Source: a virus. Taken from it: a stretch of 21,516 nt of DNA. Position numbers and translations under genes: made by a program. Shown piece by piece: positions 14,602 to 21,041 of this stretch. Under the pieces are notes generated by a model, which was not told where the DNA came from, made no database searches, and was given only the letters and a program-made list of their open reading frames with translations. The DNA lies in IMG/VR virus record IMGVR_UViG_3300020220_000390, positions 1 through 21,516 of that record. One strand, given 5' to 3'. Within the stretch, counting starts at the first letter, position 1; each line of letters starts with the position of its first letter.

Positions 14602-15263
14602 ACAATCCTTTCTAAAGTTTTTTCTAGGGCTTCCCAAGATACAGGAAACACTTTCTCACAACAGCTCTTAATCATTTCAGCAATATCTTGGGTTTCTTTT
14701 TGAGAACTAGGGTCGCTTCGTAAAGAATATACACGGAAGAATGCATACAAAGAACCAGTCCATATCCATTCTGTATACATAGCTTGGGGTAACACAGCTC
14801 TTGCCTGTTCAGGGCATACCCCAGCCTTCAGTAAATCTTCATAACACTTTACGCTAGATCTCAGACTTAGTTCCATGGTATTTAAAACTGTGTCGTGATT
14901 ATCAATAGCTTGATTAAGACTGCCTTGCTTTTTATTTAAGGCTTGTCGTCTTAATGTTTCTGGTAGCCACACATCTGGCACATAATCCACATAACGCCTT
15001 GATACTTCATTCCAAGACAAACCAACCTGATGTTTGGCTAACTGCCTTGCTACAAAAATGGGTGCTGATATCCTTAATTGTACACTGGTGTGTGCAAAGG
15101 GTGACCAATGACCATGCTTGGCAAGATAGTTTATTAAAGATTTATTTTCTTCTTCGGTATACAAACTAGCATTTTTATTGAATGAGACACGGGCTGCATT
15201 ACATACAGACAAATCATTTCCCATGTAGTTACACAATGAAACTTGCACATCATTGCACAACAT
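14598..15263 (-). CDS. thyX: Flavin-dependent thymidylate synthase
   Basis: Makes dTMP from dUMP using methylene-tetrahydrofolate and reduced FAD. The 221-aa length and the sequence pattern fit ThyX: NAARVSFNK near the N-terminus, HGHWSPFAHTSVQLRISAPIFVARQ, SWNEVSRRYVDY, and C-terminal RAVLPQAMYTEWIWTGSLYAFF followed by SLRSDPSSQKE. The usual RHR-x7-S signature is altered: the residues before SWNEVS are KHQVGL, so the RHR triplet is lost while NExSxRY is kept. ATG 15263 overlaps the previous stop by 1 nt; an internal ATG at 15224 would cut into the conserved N-terminus. It complements dut and nrdJ. Confidence 0.92.
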   Translation of the reverse strand: MLCNDVQVSLCNYMGNDLSVCNAARVSFNKNASLYTEEENKSLINYLAKHGHWSPFAHTSVQLRISAPIFVARQLAKHQVGLSWNEVSRRYVDYVPDVWLPETLRRQALNKKQGSLNQAIDNHDTVLNTMELSLRSSVKCYEDLLKAGVCPEQARAVLPQAMYTEWIWTGSLYAFFRVYSLRSDPSSQKETQDIAEMIKSCCEKVFPVSWEALEKTLERIV

Positions 15264-15583
15264 TAAGTAGACAATCCTGATTTATTCTCAAGCAGTGTTG
15301 CAAGAAGATCCGAGGCTAGTTTCTTATAATCAATACGGCTTACAATTTCTTCAGCTATTTCATCCGTGTTCAGATAAGAAGCAACATCACAAACATCTAC
15401 ACAATCAGCAACTTCATCTGTACGCATATTTTCAGCAACATCTGCGGCATTAATATTCAGATTAGATGTTAAATTTTCATAATCAAGATGATCAGCAAGA
15501 TCATCTAAATTAATACGATCTGCAATAGATTTAACAATATTATTAAAAGTTTCAGGACAAAGTTTAATTTCAAGATTATTCAT
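15263..15583 (-). CDS. Acidic protein with nine-residue tandem repeats, 106 aa
   Basis: ATG 15583 has AAGGA 6-7 nt upstream. After about 25 residues the protein is built of degenerate nine-residue units of the form x-x-x-(D/E)-(L/V/I)-A-x-x-(L/M/V): for example DYENLTSNL, RTDEVADCV, DVCDVASYL, NTDEIAEEI and DYKKLASDL. Hydrophobic positions repeat every four and five residues, suggesting a helical or solenoid-like scaffold, with strong negative charge outside. I do not recognise a family. It lies 9 nt after the DUF932 gene and touches thyX. Confidence 0.8.
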   Translation of the reverse strand: MNNLEIKLCPETFNNIVKSIADRINLDDLADHLDYENLTSNLNINAADVAENMRTDEVADCVDVCDVASYLNTDEIAEEIVSRIDYKKLASDLLATLLENKSGLST

Positions 15584-15592
15584 TGTAATTCC

Positions 15593-16600
15593 TTAGATCA
15601 TTTGCAACGCCATCTGAGCAACCTTGACAGACTCATCTTGTGATGAACCTAACAGGTTATTATAAGCACGATTCTCCCAACCAACCTTACGACCCTTGGC
15701 TGATACATTGTGTTGGAGATACTTGGTAACTGAGTTCACAGCCATCCATGCACTTGGGGGTGCAGATAGGTTGTGTCTCTCTTCATCAAAGTTCTCTGCC
15801 CACTTAGAAACCTTAACTGTAGCATCAGTATAAATCCTGAAATCATCTTCAGTTACTGGGTTGGGGTTTACTGGAGCAAACAGTTGCTCGTAAACCTTAA
15901 GATAAAAGTCTCTGATGTTTTGTTGTGTCCATTCTTTAGTAGACAAAGCCTGAACACTTTCTTCAAACATCTTACCAGTCTGAGCAAACATTCGCAATGC
16001 TTCTCTCATTGCTTCTTTCTTCTCTTCGATGTTTCCTGTATGGGTAAATCGAATCATGTTCTTCTTAGCAGTACTGAGAGCCATCCTAAGTGTGTTTGCA
16101 CAAACAATACGAACACTGGTTGGTAATCCACTAAGAGCTAAAGTACCATCGTGTGATGATAACAAAGCAAGATACTCAGTAATAGAATCATTAGTAGAAT
16201 TACTTGGAGCAAAGGTATTGCCTTGAACAAGACAGATAATCTTCTTCCCGCCCTGTAAAGATAGGGCAGACTCAACCTTTACATCATTACCTAGTGAATA
16301 CGCTAGATCAAACACTTCATGGTTTTGCACAACCTGATATTCAGGTGACTGAACAGAAAGAATTGTATTAGTATCATCACGAACTATTGCACAAAACTTA
16401 TCTGAATAACTGTCAGTTTCATCATCAGTAGTTTTTGCTGCAAAGATTCCAGAAGACTTGGTTACAGTCCAATCCAAGCCAGATAACTTAAGTGCTTCTG
16501 CTGCTGGACTAGGTGCATTCTCCACCACATAACCTAAACCATGCCATGCTTTTTCTTTTGTAAACATAGCACCGTCTGTCGTGGTAATTTCATGAGCCAT
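15593..16600 (-). CDS. DUF932 family phage/plasmid protein (TIGR03299-like)
   Basis: The 335-aa product has the family's landmarks: KEKAWHGLGYVVENAPSPAEA-like N-terminus (here AWHGLG near residue 18), SPEYQVVQNHEVFDLA near 84, and RIVCANTLRMAL near 165. Such proteins are widespread on plasmids and phages; their biochemical role is not established. A helical, charged segment follows (EEKKEAMREALRMF), and the C-terminus contains WENRAYNNLLGSSQDESVKVA. ATG 16600 is preceded by AGGAG 7 nt upstream. It is the first protein gene after tRNA-Leu, and is separated from the next gene by only 9 nt. Confidence 0.85.
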   Translation of the reverse strand: MAHEITTTDGAMFTKEKAWHGLGYVVENAPSPAAEALKLSGLDWTVTKSSGIFAAKTTDDETDSYSDKFCAIVRDDTNTILSVQSPEYQVVQNHEVFDLAYSLGNDVKVESALSLQGGKKIICLVQGNTFAPSNSTNDSITEYLALLSSHDGTLALSGLPTSVRIVCANTLRMALSTAKKNMIRFTHTGNIEEKKEAMREALRMFAQTGKMFEESVQALSTKEWTQQNIRDFYLKVYEQLFAPVNPNPVTEDDFRIYTDATVKVSKWAENFDEERHNLSAPPSAWMAVNSVTKYLQHNVSAKGRKVGWENRAYNNLLGSSQDESVKVAQMALQMI

Positions 16601-16635
16601 AATTTTCTCCTAAAAGAAAACCAAACTATCGAACA

Positions 16636-16656
16636 ACAATACCACAATGGTATTGT
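16636..16656 (-). terminator. Hairpin just after tRNA-Leu
   Basis: ACAATACCA and TGGTATTGT form a perfect nine-pair stem with a TTG loop, starting 2 nt after the tRNA 3' end. The downstream sequence (TGTTCGATAG) is not a proper U-run, so termination would be weak. A role as a barrier that sets tRNA 3' processing, or as a 5' stabiliser of the DUF932 message, is equally likely. The remaining 35 nt before the DUF932 start shows only its ribosome binding site. Confidence 0.5.
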
Positions 16657-16658
16657 AA

Positions 16659-16731
16659 TAAGCTGGGTGGGAGTCGAACCCACACTTTACAGATTTTAAA
16701 TCTGTTGTCTCTGCCTTTGGACTACCAGCTC
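16659..16731 (-). tRNA. tRNA-Leu(UAA), short variable loop
   Basis: The 73-nt minus-strand sequence folds as a complete cloverleaf: acceptor GAGCTGG/CCAGCTT (first pair G-U), D arm GTC/GAC, anticodon arm ACAGA-TTTAAAA-TCTGT, variable loop AAAGT, T arm GTGGG-TTCGACT-CCCAC and discriminator A. The anticodon TAA reads UUA (Leu). Bacterial tRNA-Leu normally has a long variable arm; here it is only five bases. The CCA end is not encoded. UUA is frequent in the window. Confidence 0.88.
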
Positions 16732-16754
16732 TATGAGGTTTATCTCATATGTAC

Positions 16755-17006
16755 TTATACGTTATCACACCGCTCTATAACAACTTTACCTTTAAAATTC
16801 GATGCGATATATTTAGTAATCTCTCGTGCTTGTTTAGGTGAACAAAAGAACGAAACATCAAAACGTCCACTATTTAAACACATACCAGAACCTGAATACA
16901 ACGTTGGAAATACATCCTCTAGTCTATGACTTACAGTGATATAATCACCCGTGTTAAAATAAAACCAATAGTTATACTTCTTTTCTGTTTTAGTTTTCTT
17001 CTTCAT
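16755..17006 (-). CDS. Unassigned protein, 83 aa
   Basis: Taken from ATG 17006, inside the end of the preceding gene (17-nt overlap), with GGGAAG as a weak ribosome binding site; an in-frame extension to 17051 is possible but less likely. The N-terminus is lysine-rich (MKKKTKTEKKYNYWFYF), followed by beta-like segments and FDVSFFCSPKQAREITKYIA, a probable amphipathic helix, and KGKVVIERCDNV. No family recognised. It is the last protein gene before tRNA-Leu; the 23-nt gap between them holds nothing I can name. Confidence 0.65.
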   Translation of the reverse strand: MKKKTKTEKKYNYWFYFNTGDYITVSHRLEDVFPTLYSGSGMCLNSGRFDVSFFCSPKQAREITKYIASNFKGKVVIERCDNV

Positions 17007-17226
17007 TAGAATCTTCCCAAGGTAAACCCATTTCAATAATATGTGATCCAATAATATTTTCTTTTGACTCTACCCATTTCATAAATGATTTAATATCTGG
17101 GATTTTTGTATTAATATTAGCACACTCAATCCAATCAATCCAATAGTTTAACGTTGTCAAAGGAAACAAATAAGGCATTGCTGATTCATTGCTGTTAATT
17201 TCATGTCTTAGTTCATACACAGTCAT
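16990..17226 (-). CDS. Unassigned protein, 78 aa
   Basis: ATG 17226 lies in the end of the coiled-coil gene (14-nt overlap). The product is tryptophan-containing and acidic at its C-terminus (PWEDSNEEEN), with a likely helix around YWIDWIECANINTKIPDIKSF. No signal peptide or membrane segment. I do not recognise it. Overlaps on both sides support translation as part of this chain. Confidence 0.65.
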   Translation of the reverse strand: MTVYELRHEINSNESAMPYLFPLTTLNYWIDWIECANINTKIPDIKSFMKWVESKENIIGSHIIEMGLPWEDSNEEEN

Positions 17227-17422
17227 CGGTAATATCCCATTCTTTGTTATTGCATAAAAACTTTACGATAGATTTGAAGATAGCAACAGTTTCTCTACAG
17301 TCCTTTAGTTTTTCTTGTAGGTTTTTTATTTCAATGGCTGCTTCCTTTCGTTCTTGGTTAGCCATATCTCCCATAGAAGCCCACTGGGTTTCTAATCTGT
17401 CTACTAAATCATTCTTAAACAT
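17213..17422 (-). CDS. Small coiled-coil protein, 69 aa
   Basis: ATG 17422 has AAGGAA upstream and overlaps the previous stop by 1 nt (TAATG). Residues about 20-55 form a charged helix with heptad-like spacing (NQERKEAAIEIKNLQEKLKD), likely a coiled coil and so perhaps an oligomer or adaptor. Family unknown. Confidence 0.7.
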   Translation of the reverse strand: MFKNDLVDRLETQWASMGDMANQERKEAAIEIKNLQEKLKDCRETVAIFKSIVKFLCNNKEWDITDDCV

Positions 17423-17646
17423 TATCGTTTCCTTTTGTGAATTGCAGTTGCTCGACGTACATTTTCCGAATTACTTGGACAAACCAACACTAACTCAGGT
17501 GCTGTCTTATGATGCCAATCCATAAATCCAATGTAGGATTTTTCTGTTGAGCATTTAACACAGGTTTCTGTATGAGGCAGTGCTTCTAATCTTGACTTTG
17601 GTATCTCTATCTTACAATGAATACAAGTTTTTTCATTACCAATCAT
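17422..17646 (-). CDS. DksA/TraR-type C4 zinc-finger protein, 74 aa
   Basis: C8-x2-C11 and C29-x2-C32 bind zinc in the DksA/TraR pattern: CIHCKIEIPKSRLEALP then TETCVKC. Bacterial DksA acts in the secondary channel of RNA polymerase, but this short form lacks the long coiled coil that carries its catalytic tip, so altering host polymerase is only a possibility. The tail is basic (ATAIHKRKR). The start is ATG 17646 rather than an in-frame 17727, because the latter is buried in the upstream gene and the motif begins right after 17646. It overlaps that gene by 11 nt. Confidence 0.8.
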   Translation of the reverse strand: MIGNEKTCIHCKIEIPKSRLEALPHTETCVKCSTEKSYIGFMDWHHKTAPELVLVCPSNSENVRRATAIHKRKR

Positions 17647-17869
17647 ATTCAATCCAGTCTCCTTTGTTATAGGGTTTATCCGAAATAACATAACCAGATC
17701 CACGATTGTGGGTAAAGAATCCAGCAACTATTCTAGTAACATAAGAATCTTTATCTTGGAATACAGTCCACACTTTGTTTTCGTTTACTGCTTTCTTAAA
17801 GTATTCTTCTGATGCTTGGTCATTAGTAACTTCGATCCAGTTACCATATTTAGCTTTAAAGTTTTTCAT
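17636..17869 (-). CDS. Unassigned protein, 77 aa
   Basis: Start at ATG 17869 within the end of the GP88-like gene; the ribosome binding site is weak (GGAAA). The product MKNFKAKYGNWIEVTNDQAS continues with a helix (EEYFKKAVNE) and beta-like segments (VWTVFQDKDSYVTRIVAGF, GYVISDKPYNKGDWIEYDW). No family recognised. It looks like a small globular cytoplasmic protein. Confidence 0.65.
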   Translation of the reverse strand: MKNFKAKYGNWIEVTNDQASEEYFKKAVNENKVWTVFQDKDSYVTRIVAGFFTHNRGSGYVISDKPYNKGDWIEYDW

Positions 17870-18665
17870 TAGAAATAGTTTCCATAGTAACAAGAAATGG
17901 AGAGGGTAATACCTTTCCCTTTGGTTTCAATAAGACTATAGACTTGGCAGGGTCAAGATATCTTTGGTCGTGTACATCGCCATCAACAACATCGAACAAT
18001 CTTGAATCATTGGGGAATGAGAACTTACCCCACTTCAATATCTGTTCTTTATTTGTACAAACCACAGCAACATTACCACCTTGATCTAGTACATCCAAAC
18101 ACTCGGATAAATTGTATCCAGAATAAGAGAATGTTATATGTAAATCTTCATGTTTGTTTTTGAATATATCCATCCTCTTGGTGTAATCGTAATTGTTTAC
18201 AGTAAAGGTATATATCTCAGGCACCAGTAAAGACCAATTGATATCCGATATAACATTACTTCGGAATGCCCAGTCATATAAGCCGTGTTTCTTAGAACAT
18301 AACCACAACTCATGTAACAACTGGGATATAAACACTTCAGGTTCTATAGCCAGTAACCTAGTTTTTCTTATTCTAGCCTGCTGAACTGAAGTGAATCTAG
18401 ATTTACCCGCTATCTTTCCAAGACAACTATCAGAACAATCTTTAGTTGCTTTGGGACACACATTATATCCACTGAGAATGTGTGGTGCCAAGGATAAACC
18501 ATAGGTTGGCACATTATTTTTATTTAGTTTTGTATTACCGTTTGGTGGTGTCAGTAATTTGAAATCAAGGAAAAATCTTTTCTTTCCTGGTCTCCAATAC
18601 TGGACAGCATCTCTAGCCGATGAGGAAATAAATTGTACTGGCAGGGGTTTTATTACATCTATCAT
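17856..18665 (-). CDS. GP88-like phage protein with conserved cysteines
   Basis: The 269-aa protein contains YGLSLAPHILSGYNVCPKA, then DCSDSCLGKIAGKSR and VQQARIRKTRLL; cysteines C70, C77 and C81 form a C-x6-C-x3-C set. This pattern is what I know from the 'gene product 88' family of phages and plasmids. Its function is not established. The cysteine trio suggests a metal or iron-sulphur site, though the spacing (C-x6-C-x3-C) is not the C-x3-C-x2-C of classic radical-SAM enzymes. ATG 18665 overlaps the preceding stop as ATGA. It is the largest early-region gene. Confidence 0.7.
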   Translation of the reverse strand: MIDVIKPLPVQFISSSARDAVQYWRPGKKRFFLDFKLLTPPNGNTKLNKNNVPTYGLSLAPHILSGYNVCPKATKDCSDSCLGKIAGKSRFTSVQQARIRKTRLLAIEPEVFISQLLHELWLCSKKHGLYDWAFRSNVISDINWSLLVPEIYTFTVNNYDYTKRMDIFKNKHEDLHITFSYSGYNLSECLDVLDQGGNVAVVCTNKEQILKWGKFSFPNDSRLFDVVDGDVHDQRYLDPAKSIVLLKPKGKVLPSPFLVTMETISNEKL

Positions 18666-18853
18666 ACTTCACCATCTGGGATTGTTCTTAGCCACTTTAG
18701 TAAAGCATTGAATGATTGTTGTTCGTCTTTACTTTGTGTTGTTTCATATGCAATACGAACAGCAATACCTAGTAAATACTTACGATCAGATAACTGTTCA
18801 CACAAGTTCTTTAGTTTACCTTGTTCAAAGTTATCCCAATAAAATGAGTTCAT
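18662..18853 (-). CDS. Unassigned protein, 63 aa
   Basis: ATGA overlaps at both ends tie it to the deaminase-like gene before it and the GP88-like gene after it. The product is mostly helical in appearance (NLCEQLSDRKYLLGIAVRIA, SFNALLKWLRTIPDGEV). No family recognised. Coupled translation with both neighbours makes it a convincing gene despite its size. Confidence 0.75.
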   Translation of the reverse strand: MNSFYWDNFEQGKLKNLCEQLSDRKYLLGIAVRIAYETTQSKDEQQSFNALLKWLRTIPDGEV

Positions 18854-19203
18854 AGTTTTACCATAGCTCCATTCTCATCTGTGTACCAGATTTTAGAAAA
18901 GATTTCCGAACACCACATCATACATAACGGACACGGTTTAGATAGACCCAATAAACCATTGTTCTTGAATCTATAGTTTATCAAAGTTAGATTATGATAT
19001 CCTAGATTCTTTATCTTTCGATAAGCATCTAACTCTGAATGTAAGTATGGGGTTTTATATCCCATTCTCAAGGCTTCAGGATGCATCTTACCATGATTAG
19101 TACCGATTGATAATAGATTATTCTTTCGGTAGATCAGGCTTATGTGATTCCTGTGTCTTGGATTTTTCATTGCGTATTCTTTTATTTCTTGTAGACTTAG
19201 CAA
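18850..19203 (-). CDS. Cytidine/deoxycytidylate-deaminase-fold protein
   Basis: The zinc-binding pair of this fold is visible: LHSELDAYRKI (H55, E57) and KPCPLCMMWCSE (C91, C94), with HISLIYRKNNLLSIGTNHGK as the opening strands. A likely reaction is deamination of a cytosine nucleotide, for example dCMP to dUMP, feeding ThyX; base or RNA editing cannot be excluded. At 117 aa it is near the lower end for single-domain deaminases. The start is probably TTG 19203, which has GAGG about 9 nt upstream; the alternative ATG 19170 gives 106 aa and has no clear site. It overlaps the preceding gene by 86 nt if TTG is used. Confidence 0.75.
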   Translation of the reverse strand: MLSLQEIKEYAMKNPRHRNHISLIYRKNNLLSIGTNHGKMHPEALRMGYKTPYLHSELDAYRKIKNLGYHNLTLINYRFKNNGLLGLSKPCPLCMMWCSEIFSKIWYTDENGAMVKL

Positions 19204-19351
19204 AGTTTCTTACCTCATAGTTTTTCTTATGAATAATCCAATCTCTAATAAAATCATCAGCCTCTCGTTTGGTTTTCCAAACGGCGGGAGTCTGATAATC
19301 TTCCATCAACCATCCAGGATTTTTACCGATAACAATATATATTCCATACAT
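19118..19351 (-). CDS. Unassigned protein, 77 aa, starting at a tRNA 3' end
   Basis: ATG 19351 follows the discriminator base of tRNA-Ile by 2 nt, so there is no room for a ribosome binding site outside the tRNA; a later ATG at 19306 (with GGAT) is the alternative. The protein reads MYGIYIVIGKNPGWLMEDYQ, then VWKTKREADDFIRDWIIHKK and a very basic tail (NFAKSTRNKRIRNEKSK). The strand-loop plus EADDF helix resembles small phage proteins of unknown role. Confidence 0.6.
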   Translation of the reverse strand: MYGIYIVIGKNPGWLMEDYQTPAVWKTKREADDFIRDWIIHKKNYEVRNFAKSTRNKRIRNEKSKTQESHKPDLPKE

Positions 19352-19353
19352 AA

Positions 19354-19428
19354 TAGGGCAGGTGGGAATCGAACCCACATGAGCGCAATTATAAGTCACG
19401 ACCTTTTACCAATATCAGGCACTGCCCG
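19354..19428 (-). tRNA. tRNA-Ile(UAU)
   Basis: Seventy-five nt fold into a cloverleaf: acceptor (C)GGGCAG/CTGCCC(T) with a C1/U72 mismatch, D arm CCT/AGG with GG in the loop, anticodon arm CGTGA-CTTATAA-TTGCG (two G-U pairs), variable loop CTCAT, T arm GTGGG-TTCGATT-CCCAC, discriminator A. The anticodon TAT reads AUA. Bacteria usually read AUA with a modified CAU tRNA, so UAU is less common. CCA is not encoded. Confidence 0.85.
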
Positions 19429-19431
19429 TTA

Positions 19432-19505
19432 CATTCCTGATTGGACTTGAACCAATGACCCACAGATTAGAAATCTGTTGCTCTATCCAACTGAGCTACA
19501 GGAAT
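19432..19505 (-). tRNA. tRNA-Arg(UCU)
   Basis: Seventy-four nt with fully paired acceptor ATTCCTG/CAGGAAT, D arm GCTC/GAGC, anticodon arm ACAGA-TTTCTAA-TCTGT, variable loop GGGTC, T arm ATTGG-TTCAAGT-CCAAT and discriminator G. The anticodon TCT reads AGA. It is separated by 3 nt from tRNA-Ile, and its first base is the last base of the preceding gene's stop codon. CCA is not encoded. Confidence 0.95.
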
Positions 19506-19939
19506 TAGGTAAACCGTGGGAAGGTAGAGTCCCTGTTACTAACAGAATCATTTGAATTGGTGGTATTCATAGATAAAATCTCTGACACACCAACACCATA
19601 AGGTATATCACGAATCTCTTCGTCAAGTACACCACTGAATCTTTTGTATAACTCAGTACTGGATAGGTGGTTTGTATTATGTACTTCGATACCCAATACA
19701 TACAAACCATGGACAATCTTACTTATTTCAGATTCAATATCTTCATCGGATATAAAATCATCAATAGGTTTGATGTTTACACCAATCTCAGCAAGTTGTT
19801 TTCTATTGGTAGTCATGGGAGCGCACTCAAAATCATATATTAGAGTTGCTGCCATGCCACCACCCAATGCTGTAATAGCATCGGCTCTTACCTTACGCTT
19901 CTTATTCATGATTACATTTACTGAATCGCTGTTGAACAT
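19505..19939 (-). CDS. Unassigned protein, 144 aa, abutting tRNA-Arg
   Basis: ATG 19939 has AAGGAA about 8 nt upstream and overlaps the previous gene by 22 nt; ATG 19909 is a less likely alternative. The N-terminus is basic (MNKKRKVRADAITA), followed by GGGMAATLIYDFECAP and an acidic central helix (ISDEDIESEISKIVHGLYVLG). The last 20 residues are rich in Ser, Asn and Thr. No family recognised and no membrane segment. Its TAA ends on the first base of tRNA-Arg. Confidence 0.75.
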   Translation of the reverse strand: MFNSDSVNVIMNKKRKVRADAITALGGGMAATLIYDFECAPMTTNRKQLAEIGVNIKPIDDFISDEDIESEISKIVHGLYVLGIEVHNTNHLSSTELYKRFSGVLDEEIRDIPYGVGVSEILSMNTTNSNDSVSNRDSTFPRFT

Positions 19940-20286
19940 TGTTCTAGTTCCTTACTTAGTTTCCTAGCACCCGTAACCATCCAACTTTTGGATACGATAC
20001 AACTAAACCAATCTTGAAGGGATGGAATCCATCCAATATCTTCTATTACATGTTGTTCTCCAATCCATCGGACTGGGATTTCTTTACCATCACTGTTTGT
20101 AATGGTATGTCCAAAGTGTCTTTCACAATCCATAATACCAGTAGCATGATGTCGATATGCTCTGTGTCTTGGATCAGCCATGACACCTTTGGAACTGTCA
20201 AACCAATCGTGGATATCCTGATAATCTTCAGGCTTTCCACCAAACTTCTTTACACTAGACAGTGCATGATGATACGGATTAGCCAT
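19918..20286 (-). CDS. DUF6915-like protein
   Basis: The 122-aa protein has a striking conserved-looking stretch: MANPYHHALSSVKKFGGKP, HDWFDSSKG, DPRHRAYRHHATGIMDCERH, IPVRWIGEQHVIEDIGWIPS. I associate this pattern with DUF6915, found in phages and bacterial accessory regions, with no known function. The many histidines (YHH, RHR, RHH, ERHFGH, EQH) could bind metal. It overlaps both neighbours (8 nt and 22 nt). The family call is from memory of the pattern and is moderate. Confidence 0.7.
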   Translation of the reverse strand: MANPYHHALSSVKKFGGKPEDYQDIHDWFDSSKGVMADPRHRAYRHHATGIMDCERHFGHTITNSDGKEIPVRWIGEQHVIEDIGWIPSLQDWFSCIVSKSWMVTGARKLSKELEQCSTAIQ

Positions 20287-20671
20287 TTTCTTTCATCCAA
20301 TCTGATGTTGCGATGCGATGTTTGTGTGCTATAATCTCATATTGAGAGTGATCTATTCTAACAATGTTATCCTTTATAGTCCACTCCCACCATCCACTAC
20401 CGCCTTCATTGTTTTCGTAACCTGAAAAGTTATTATACACATGAGAATCAATCAGGTTAGCAAGTTCAACAAAGAATGAACAATACATATGTTCTTTCTT
20501 GATAGGGGGATCGACCCAAGAAGCTTGGTATTCAGTTCCATCTTCAAGTATAAAAGAGATTTTTTCTACACAACCTTCATCTCCAGATCCTTCATAAAAA
20601 GCTTTTACAATGGCTATGTTGTTATTGACTAGCCATTCTCTAATCTTTTCTTTAGTGTGTATCTCAACCAT
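20279..20671 (-). CDS. DUF6878-like protein, second paralogue
   Basis: The 130-aa product shares IREWLVNNNIAIVKAFYEGS, GDEG, a SHVY motif and GGSGWWEW with the gene immediately upstream, so they arose by tandem duplication. The (Y)xGSGDEGxV segment resembles DUF6878, of unknown function. The C-terminus WMKENG overlaps the next start by 8 nt in the same way as in its sister gene. The ribosome binding site is weak, so coupling is likely. Confidence 0.7.
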   Translation of the reverse strand: MVEIHTKEKIREWLVNNNIAIVKAFYEGSGDEGCVEKISFILEDGTEYQASWVDPPIKKEHMYCSFFVELANLIDSHVYNNFSGYENNEGGSGWWEWTIKDNIVRIDHSQYEIIAHKHRIATSDWMKENG

Positions 20672-21041
20672 TTCTTTTTATCCATTCTGGAATCTCGATA
20701 CTATTCCAATCAGTTTCAGCATATTCATTTTCTTCAATCAGTTGTGTATGATTGATTGAAACAACACCTGTATTTACATCCCATTCCCAATACCCACTGC
20801 CACCACCATTTATTTCCCACCCTGGGAATGTTTTATACACATGACTGTTTATAAGTAAATCAAGATCGTTGTATAACACAAAATTGGAATCTGATTTTAG
20901 ATCGTTTCCCGATAGGCATTTATCTTCTGTATTATAAAACTCAATCTCATCTACACTACCTTCATCTCCAGAGCCACGATAATAGGCTCTTACAGTGGCT
21001 ATGTTGTTACTGATTAGCCATTCTCTGATTTCATTTTTCAT
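20664..21041 (-). CDS. DUF6878-like protein, first paralogue
   Basis: From ATG 21041, 125 aa, with MKNEIREWLISNNIATVRAY, YRGSGDEGSVDEIEF, INSHVY and GGGSGYWEWDV. It aligns over its length with the following gene but has a longer middle (KCLSGNDLKSDSN) and C-terminal region. The in-frame extension to 21083 would overlap the membrane protein gene further and is not preferred. It overlaps that gene by 11 nt. Function unknown; duplication suggests either dosage or two related targets. Confidence 0.7.
   Translation of the reverse strand: MKNEIREWLISNNIATVRAYYRGSGDEGSVDEIEFYNTEDKCLSGNDLKSDSNFVLYNDLDLLINSHVYKTFPGWEINGGGSGYWEWDVNTGVVSINHTQLIEENEYAETDWNSIEIPEWIKRNG

Noticed and set aside
15773-16126. 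Plus-strand open frame of 117 codons
   Set aside because: Antisense shadow of the DUF932 gene; no motif and no partner genes on that strand.
18335-18352. GGCTATAGAA on the minus strand, like the promoter-like element
   Set aside because: Only the core matches, it lies inside the GP88-like gene and the upstream TTGGG part is absent.
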